Assembly: GCA_963575745.1 (NCBI GenBank)
Contig: CAUYUJ010017904.1
Location: 234,008-276,507 of the forward strand
Source: Prorocentrum cordatum
Taxonomy: Eukaryota; Sar; Dinophyceae; Prorocentrales; Prorocentraceae
Reading direction: 5' to 3'
Length of the DNA stretch: 42,500 nt
Shown here: piece after piece, positions 37,525 through 42,500 of the stretch
How the letters are laid out: each line of letters starts with the position of its first letter
How positions within the stretch are numbered: position 1 is the stretch's first letter
Position numbers and translations under genes: made by a program
Notes under the pieces: generated by a model
What the model was told of the DNA's origin: nothing
Database searches by the model: none
Seen by the model: the letters and a program-made list of their open reading frames with translations, nothing else

Positions 37525-37640
37525 CACTCAATCGATCTCGCTATCGACCTCACATTCGGTCTCACATTCGGTCTCACATTCGGTCTCATTATCGGTCTCA
37601 CATTCGGTCTCACTACCGATATCACAATCGATCTCGCAAT
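37525..37640. repeat. 12-bp (GGTCTCACATTC)n array
   Basis: Five or more 12-bp units with ATTATC and ACTACC variants, grading into CTCGCAATCGA. Confidence 0.85.
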
Positions 37641-37645
37641 CGACG

Positions 37646-37681
<36 letters not shown>

Positions 37682-37755
37682 ACAACAACATCAACATCAT
37701 CAACATCATCATCATCGCCATCATCAACATCATCATCATCATCATCATCATTACC

Positions 37756-37787
<32 letters not shown>

Positions 37788-37822
37788 CATCATAATCATC
37801 ATCATCAACATCATGATCGGGA
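37641..37822. repeat. (ATC)n microsatellite
   Basis: ATC units with AAC and ACC variants, ending at the first GGGACACC group. Confidence 0.9.
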
Positions 37823-38120
37823 CACCGACGGGACACCGGCGGGACACCGGCGGGACACCGCGCGCCACCGGCCGCCCGGTGGAGAATCATTTGGTCCGGC
37901 CGCGCCTCAGCCACAGAGGACACCACCGGGACACCGGCGGGACACCGCGCGCCACCGGCCGCCCGGTGGAGAATCATTTGGTCCGGCCGCGCCTCAGCCA
38001 CAGGAGACTTTCCTCTCGCCCGCCCACGCAGCTTCGCCTCGCCCGCACGCACGGCACGCACGAACACGAAACCGAAATCGATTTCCCGGTAGGGGGGCTC
38101 TCCGTTCCACTTCGATCTCA
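37823..38120. repeat. GGGACACC array plus conserved ~195-bp module, copy 1
   Basis: GGGACACCGGC units lead into GGCCGCCCGGTGGAGAATCA, TTTGGTCCGGCCGCGCCTCA, GGAGACTTTCCTCTCGCCC and ACACGAAACCGAAATCGATT. The same text is at 39290-39495, nearly unchanged. The first half also occurs alone at 37850-37918. Confidence 0.9.
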
Positions 38121-38149
38121 CCCCTTCATCTCCGATCACAACCGCTCCC

Positions 38150-39066
38150 ACAATCAACGTCATCATCATCAACAACATCAACATCAACAGCATCATCGCC
38201 AACATCATCATAATCGGGACACAGTCCTCATCATCAACACCAACATCATCATCACGGTCATCAACATCATTGGGACACCACCATCATCATCATCACCATC
38301 ACCACAATCATCATCATCATCAACATCAGCATCATCATCATCACCATCGGGACACAGTCATCGTCATCATCATCAGCAGCAGCATCATCATCGGGACACC
38401 ATCATGATCACCATCGTTATCATCATCATCATGATCATCGGGGCACCATCATCATATTATCCTCATCATCGACATCATCATCATCAGCATCATCAACTTC
38501 ATCATCATCAGCATCATCATCATCGTCATCATCGGGGCACCATCATCATCATTACCAACATCAGCATCAACATCATCATCATCATCATCACCATCGGGAC
38601 GCCATCTTCATCAACATCATCATCACCATCATAATAATCATCATCATCGGGACGCCATAATCATCATCAACATCATCATCATCAACATCATCATCATTGG
38701 GACACAATCATATTCAGCATCATCAACATCAAAATCATCATACTCATCATCATCGGGACACCATCATCGTCATCACCATGGTCATCAACATAATCATCAT
38801 GATCATCATCATCCTCATCATCGGGACACCATCAGCATCATCATCATCGTCATCATCATCATCATCGACATCATCGTCATCATCATCAGCATCATCATCA
38901 TCGGGACACCATCATCATCATGCCATCATCATCATCACCATCACCTTCATCATCATCAGCATCACCATCATCATCATCATCGTCATCATCATCAGCAGCA
39001 TCATCATCAGCATCACGATCATCATCATCATCATCATCATCATCATCTCATCATCATCATCATCAG

Positions 39067-39099
<33 letters not shown>

Positions 39100-39100
39100 T

Positions 39101-39148
<48 letters not shown>

Positions 39149-39150
39149 GC
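38150..39150. repeat. ATC field punctuated by GGGACACC
   Basis: About 1 kb of ATC/CATCAT with GGGACACC, GGGGCACC, GGGACGCC or GGGACACA inserted about every 40-80 bp (for example near 38215, 38268, 38350, 38392, 38440, 38534, 38596, 38649, 38698, 38754, 38821 and 38901). A composite repeat whose spacer unit is shared with the modules on both sides. Confidence 0.9.
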
Positions 39151-39495
39151 GGGACACCGCGGGACACCGGCGGGACACCGCGGGGCACCGCGGGACACCG
39201 CGGGACACCGCGGGACACCCGCGGGACACCGCGGGCCACCGGCCGCCCGGAAGGGAATCATTTGGTCCGGCCGCGCCTCAGCCACACGGGACTTCGCGGG
39301 ACACCGGCGGGACACCGCGGGCCACCGGCCGCCCGGTGGAGAATCATTTGGTCCGGCCGCGCCTCAGCCACAGGAGACTTTCCTCTCGCCCGCCCACGCA
39401 GCTTCGCCTCGCCCGCACGCACGGCACGCACGAACACGAAACCGAAATCGATTTTCCGGTAGGGGGGCTCTCCGTTCCACTTCGATCTCCCCCCC
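39148..39495. repeat. GGGACACC array plus conserved ~195-bp module, copy 2
   Basis: GCGGGACACC units, a partial module (39235-39290) and a complete module (39300-39495), matching 37823-38120. Confidence 0.9.
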
Positions 39496-39681
39496 TCTTT
39501 TCCGACCACCACCAAGATCGATAATAATCGACGCTGCGATTTGGTGCAGTTTTGCTCTGGTGAAAATCCCGCAGCCCCCCTCCCGCCGCCAACGGCAACC
39601 GGGCTGCCCCCTCTCTCTTAAGGACCGGAACAAAATTCATCAAAGCACGCGCGGTGGTGGTATAAAATTCTGGTTGCCAAG

Positions 39682-39780
39682 AGGAAGTGCTGTTTCTGCT
39701 CCATGAGCTCCCCATGCCACGGCGCCTGCGAGCTGCGCCGCGCTCCTTTTCGCCGTGGCGTCGCAGCGTCCTCTGGCATG
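39682..39780 (+). CDS. Possible Cys-rich exon, unknown
   Basis: GTTGCCAAG|AGG opens in phase 0 with RKCCFCSMSSPCHGACELRR, then APFRRGVAASSGM, with good third-position bias. The Cys spacing (CC-x-C ... C-x3-C) could bind zinc but fits no named motif. The donor is not fixed; the frame continues past 39800. A minus-strand frame over the same DNA (ending at 39618) also looks acceptable. Confidence 0.3.
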
Positions 39781-39828
39781 AGCCAGACCCCCCCCCGATC
39801 GTTGCCCCTCACCCCTGCCTTTCCCCAG

Positions 39829-39957
39829 GAGATGTGTGGATACGGTGCCCCTGGCTCGGCTGCGCAGGGCGCGCGCGAGGAGAGGGCCCCTCCGCGAGCT
39901 GCCGCGCCCGCCCCTGCCCTCTGCCCTCGCTCCTCCTGCTCGCGCTCCCCCGCTCAC
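39829..39957 (+). CDS. Possible exon after a good acceptor, frame undecided
   Basis: CCCCTGCCTTTCCCCAG|G is one of the best acceptors in the window. Downstream, two frames look coding: one with VDTVPLARLRRARARRGPL, another with DVWIRCPWLGCAGRARG. The second is the frame of the terminal exon at 40157. I cannot choose. Confidence 0.3.
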
Positions 39958-40060
39958 CTCCTCCTCCTCCTCCTCCTCCTCCTCCTCCTCCTCCTCCTCC
40001 GCCCTCCTCCTCCTCCTCCTCCGCCCTCCTCCTCCTCCTCCTCCTCCTCCTCCTCCCTCC
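39958..40060 (+). repeat. (TCC)n tract
   Basis: TCC units broken by GCCCTCC, about 100 bp before the acceptor at 40156. Confidence 0.9.
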
Positions 40061-40156
40061 GCCCTCCCCTCCCTTCCCCGCTCCCCGCCCTTCCGTACCT
40101 CCCCCGTCTTTGAGCCGGCCGGGGGGGCCTGCGAGCACGGCAGGAGCAGGGGGCAG

Positions 40157-40346
40157 GCTCCAGGCTCTGCTCTCGAAGGGGCTATCCTTTCGGTCGGTCG
40201 CCGGGGGCCGTCTTCGGGCCCCCTGGGGCCGTCGAGAGCGGATCCGGGCCGAACAATTGGGGCAGATGGGCCCGAGGAGGGGTCGGGGAATTGATGTTGA
40301 GCGGGTTTGGCTTCATCTCTCCTTCCCAACATATATCGGAGGTTGA
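40157..40346 (+). CDS. Possible terminal exon, unknown
   Basis: GAGCAGGGGGCAG|G then a frame reading LQALLSKGLSFRSVAGGRL, RAPWGRRERIRAEQLGQMG, PRRGRGIDVERVWLHLSF and PTYIGG, ending in TGA at 40344-40346. Composition is that of a real C-terminus. A second frame, ending at 40294, is Gly/Pro-rich and less likely. The stop codon overlaps the start of dispersed repeat R3. No family is recognised. Confidence 0.4.
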
Positions 40347-40480
40347 TAGACCTCCTGCCCTGACGCGTCGATTCGTGAATTGGCCGTTTTCGGTTCGCGA
40401 GAGGGCGTCGCGGCCGTCATTTTTGCGGGTCCAGGTCCGTCGGTTTCGGCCCTGGGCCGCTTTCATCAAAGGGAGGTTTA
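40344..40480. repeat. Dispersed repeat R3, copy 2
   Basis: Aligned with 36512-36660. A short tail motif, GGGAGGTGTGTCCACCGCCG, recurs at 40655 and matches GGGAGGTTTGTCCACCGCCG at 36652, so the family is longer than the core. Confidence 0.85.
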
Positions 40481-40779
40481 CACATGGTTCATTATTCATT
40501 CTTCGGACGTTCTTTGATTTCTTGGAGGGCCAAGATAATTTCATGTCTGATTGTTCTATCCTGGGCCTCTTCCTGGCCACTAGGGGGCCAGGAACAGTTA
40601 GAAACGAGCACAATCAGAAATGAGCACGATTAGAAATGAACGGCGTTTACAAAAGGGAGGTGTGTCCACCGCCGAATATGTTTTGGGACCCAACCAGTTC
40701 CGATCCCCTGGCCGCCTCCAGTCCTCTTTTTCCCTCTTCCCCCCAGTACCCCCGTCCTCCATGCTCCCTGCGCTGCCTC

Positions 40780-40935
40780 CCCCTCCTCCTCCTCCTCCTC
40801 CTCCTCCTCCTCCTCCTCCTCCTCCTGCTCCTCCTGCTCTTCCTGCTCTTCCTCCTGCTCTTCCTCCTCCTCCTCCTCCTCCTCCTCCTCCTCCTTCGCC
40901 TCCTCCTCCTCCTGCTTTTCCTCCTCCTCCTCTCC
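40780..40935. repeat. (TCC)n tract with CTGCTC blocks
   Basis: About 155 bp of TCC. Followed by TCCTGCCAG|TTCC and CTACCAG|C, two acceptor-like sites before a short plus frame ending in TGA at 41022-41024. Confidence 0.85.
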
Positions 40936-40974
40936 TGCCAGTTCCTGGCCCCGGCCTTCGCCCTACCAGCGTGT

Positions 40975-41340
40975 CGACATTCTCGGACGCAGACGACCGG
41001 CTCGTCGACGTTCTCGAGGCCTGAAGTCCCAGACCTCTGGACCAGCCGCTTCCGCCTGCCGCCGGGGACGCGCGGTGTGCGAATGCGGACCTGGCGGCAA
41101 AACTTGTCGAGGGCGTGGGCCTTACGGTAGGCCTCGTCCGCCTCTGGACAGGCTCGCGGGATGGCGAAACCCAGCTTGAAGCGCGGTTCGCGTCCATGGA
41201 TGATGGGCGTCTTGACAGCAGGGGTTCCAGGCGACGGTGGCTCACGCCAGCGGTCCGCGTCACCCGCGAATGCGCGGGCCGCCTCGTCGGCTATGGCAGT
41301 TGTCCCCGTTTGCTCGAGTGTTCGGATGCGTCGACACGCT
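40975..41340 (-). CDS. Possible minus-strand exon, unknown
   Basis: Read right to left the frame gives RRIRTLEQTGTTAIADEAAR, AFAGDADRWREPPSPGT, PAVKTPIIHGREPRFKLGF, AIPRACPEADEAYRKAHAL and DKFCRQVRIRTPRVPG. Third positions are G/C-rich, with normal globular composition (about 120 residues) and no repeats. It continues into the reverse of (TCC)n as an Arg run, which must be intron. Splice sites are not fixed. A short plus frame at 40965-41024 (STFSDADDRLVDVLEA, then stop) competes for part of it. Confidence 0.4.
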
Positions 41341-41399
41341 AGCTGTAGGCGTGGTGGAGTGCTCGCCCAGTGCGTCGAGTTCGTCCGCGCGGCGGGGGA

Positions 41400-41670
41400 A
41401 GGAGAGGGGGAGGAGGAGAATGAGCAGGAGACGGGGGGGAAGGAGGAGGTGGAGGAGGAGGTGGAGGAGGGGGGAGGAGGAGGAGGAGGAGGAGGAGCAA
41501 GAGGAGCAGGGGGAGGAGGAGGAGGAGGAGGAGGAGGAGGAGGAGGAGGAGGAGGAGGAGGAGGAGCAGGGGAGGAGGAGTGGGAGGAGGAGGAGGAGGA
41601 GGGGGAGGAGGAGGAGGAGGAGGAGGAGGAGGAGGAGGGGGAAGAGGGGGAAGAGGGGGAAGAGGGCCTC
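41400..41670. repeat. (GGA)n tract
   Basis: About 270 bp of GGA/GAGGAG with GCAGGGG breaks. It flips to pyrimidine (TCC) at about 41671. Confidence 0.9.
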
Positions 41671-41790
41671 CTCGTCCTCCTCCTCCTCGTCCTCCTCCTC
41701 CTCCTCCTCCTCGCCCTCCTCCCCCTCCTCCTTCTCCTCCTCGTCCTCCTCCTCCTTCTTCTTCTCCTCGTCCTCCTCGTCCTCCCTCGC
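41671..41790 (+). repeat. (TCC)n tract before an acceptor
   Basis: TCC/CGTCC units. Together with 41400-41670 this forms a long purine/pyrimidine mirror that can fold as an inverted repeat. It ends 12 bp before the acceptor at 41802. Confidence 0.85.
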
Positions 41791-41802
41791 CCAGCGCGGC
41801 AG

Positions 41803-41946
41803 GCCCTGGGCCTCGTGCTCAAGACCTTGGACGGCCCGGGCGCCTCCTACTGGGCCGGGCGCTGCCACTCGGCCTGGCTGGAGGGGCCTGGGTGGGGGTC
41901 GTGGGCGTCGTTGTCGTCGTTTGCAGACGCGTTCGACTATTCTTAG
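41803..41946 (+). CDS. Terminal exon, unknown protein
   Basis: CAGCGCGGCAG|G opens in phase 0: ALGLVLKTLDGPGASYW, AGRCHSAWLEGPGWGSW and ASLSSFADAFDYS, then TAG at 41944-41946. Forty-seven codons with strong third-position bias and aromatic-rich, globular composition. The pyrimidine tract is (TCC)n. The next base after the stop begins an inverted-repeat element of family A. No family is recognised. Confidence 0.55.
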   Translation, partial: ALGLVLKTLDGPGASYWAGRCHSAWLEGPGWGSWASLSSFADAFDYS

Positions 41947-42129
41947 GTCGGGCGTGTCCCCCTACAGGGGTGTTTTTTGACGAAAATGAAAAGATACCCC
42001 AAAAACATTCCCAAAATAGTAAAAACATAGTCTGGAGACTATTTTTTGAGAATAGGTTTTGACCTTTTGATGTATTTTGCGGGTATGTTTTTTTCGTCGA
42101 AAATCCCCCTGTAGGGGGACACGCCCGAC
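41947..42129. mobile_element. Inverted-repeat element family A, copy 2 (183 bp)
   Basis: Ends GTCGGGCGTGTCCCCCTACA and TGTAGGGGGACACGCCCGAC are perfect inverse complements over 20 bp and continue with GGGG. The middle shares GTCTGG-GACTATTTTTTGA and TTTCGTCGAAAATCCCCCTG with 37157-37307. No TTAA duplication is left (TTAG at left, AAAA at right), so the left flank has changed or the insertion was atypical. Confidence 0.85.
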
Positions 42130-42350
42130 AAAAGACGATTCTTGGTTTCTGTTGCTCCCCCAGAAATAATTTCGAGCACCCCGAAGAGTGTCGAAACAGT
42201 GTCGGACGAGTGTCTCCCAGGGCCCGACACGTGAAAACACTAGAGGTTCGGCGCTTTCTTGGTGCTCGAAATTCTTTCTGGTGATCAAGGCTAAAGTCGG
42301 TTGGAACATCATAACTCTCGGGGATTGTCTCGCTCCGGGATGCCTTCCAG

Positions 42351-42500
42351 CAGCTGCGCCTCGTCGAGAGCGTTCTGGGGGTGGCCATTCCGTTCCGATG
42401 GGCCCACGGAGGCCCATCGCGGGCCCCCGTCAAAGAGCGCTTCGGGACGAGCAGCTGGTTCGAGGGGAAGCCCCAGGGATCCAGGACCTGTTGCCGTCAG
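42351..42500 (+). CDS. Partial exon running off the right edge
   Basis: A pyrimidine-rich tract ends GATGCCTTCCAG. The frame from 42351 reads QLRLVESVLGVAIPFRW, AHGGPSRAPVKERFGTSSWF and EGKPQGSRTCCRQ to the end of the window, with G/C third positions. The same frame is open back to 42314, so the acceptor is tentative. No family is recognised. One other frame is also open. Confidence 0.45.

Noticed and set aside
2650-39160. CRISPR-like look of regularly spaced GGGACACC or 90-bp repeats
   Set aside because: Units are contiguous or separated by microsatellite, with no unique spacers and no cas genes; the genome is eukaryotic.
39655-39672. TATAAAA-like sequence (GGTATAAAATTC) before the candidate exon at 39682
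   Set aside because: Dinoflagellate promoters do not generally use a classical TATA box, and the site lies only about 15-25 bp from an acceptor-like AAG, so I do not call a promoter.

Overview
The window looks like nuclear DNA of a dinoflagellate. The strongest evidence is at 13473-13494, where all 22 positions match the conserved dinoflagellate trans-spliced leader. Supporting evidence is the GC-rich third codon position of every convincing coding block, short exons separated by very long repeat-filled introns, AG|G acceptors with both GT and non-GT donors, and very abundant satellites. There is no operon structure and no bacterial or organellar feature. No tRNA, rRNA or CRISPR array was recognised. 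All exon calls come from reading frame, codon composition and splice-site phase only; there is no transcript evidence.

Layout. 1-7 kb: copies of CTTGGGG-rich dispersed repeats, a 90-bp and a 160-bp tandem array, a candidate exon (2256-2390) and a well-supported terminal exon of an unknown protein (5354-5952). 7-13 kb: trinucleotide tracts, isolated candidate exons and several small inverted-repeat elements. 13.1-18.7 kb: a signal-peptide exon (13106-13250) and a transmembrane exon (from 18454). Between them is a split (TCC)n tract that appears to hold a 4.9-kb LINE-like retrotransposon. The LINE starts exactly at a spliced-leader copy, carries an open coiled-coil ORF1 (14167-15330) and a decayed reverse transcriptase. 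18.7-22 kb: a 53-bp array, an acidic small protein, paired inverted-repeat elements and a frameshifted membrane-protein exon (21208-21503). 22.4-37 kb: what I read as one plus-strand gene for a membrane RING-H2 E3 ubiquitin ligase, with exons at 22437-22930, 33194-33280, 33379-33514, 34102-34248, 36356-36411 and 36973-37030. Phases agree at every junction proposed, and one intron appears to be GA-AG. Its first intron would be about 10 kb and contain a 101-bp satellite (20 units) lying between two (ATGT)n fields. 37-42.5 kb: inverted-repeat elements with a TTAA duplication, ATC/GGGACACC composite repeats, further candidate exons and a partial exon running off the right edge.

How parts relate. 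Most non-coding DNA is intronic or intergenic repeat. (TCC)n tracts repeatedly lie just upstream of plausible acceptors and may serve as polypyrimidine tracts. Several hairpin-like elements lie just after stop codons. Gene functions other than the RING ligase and the retrotransposon are not recognised.
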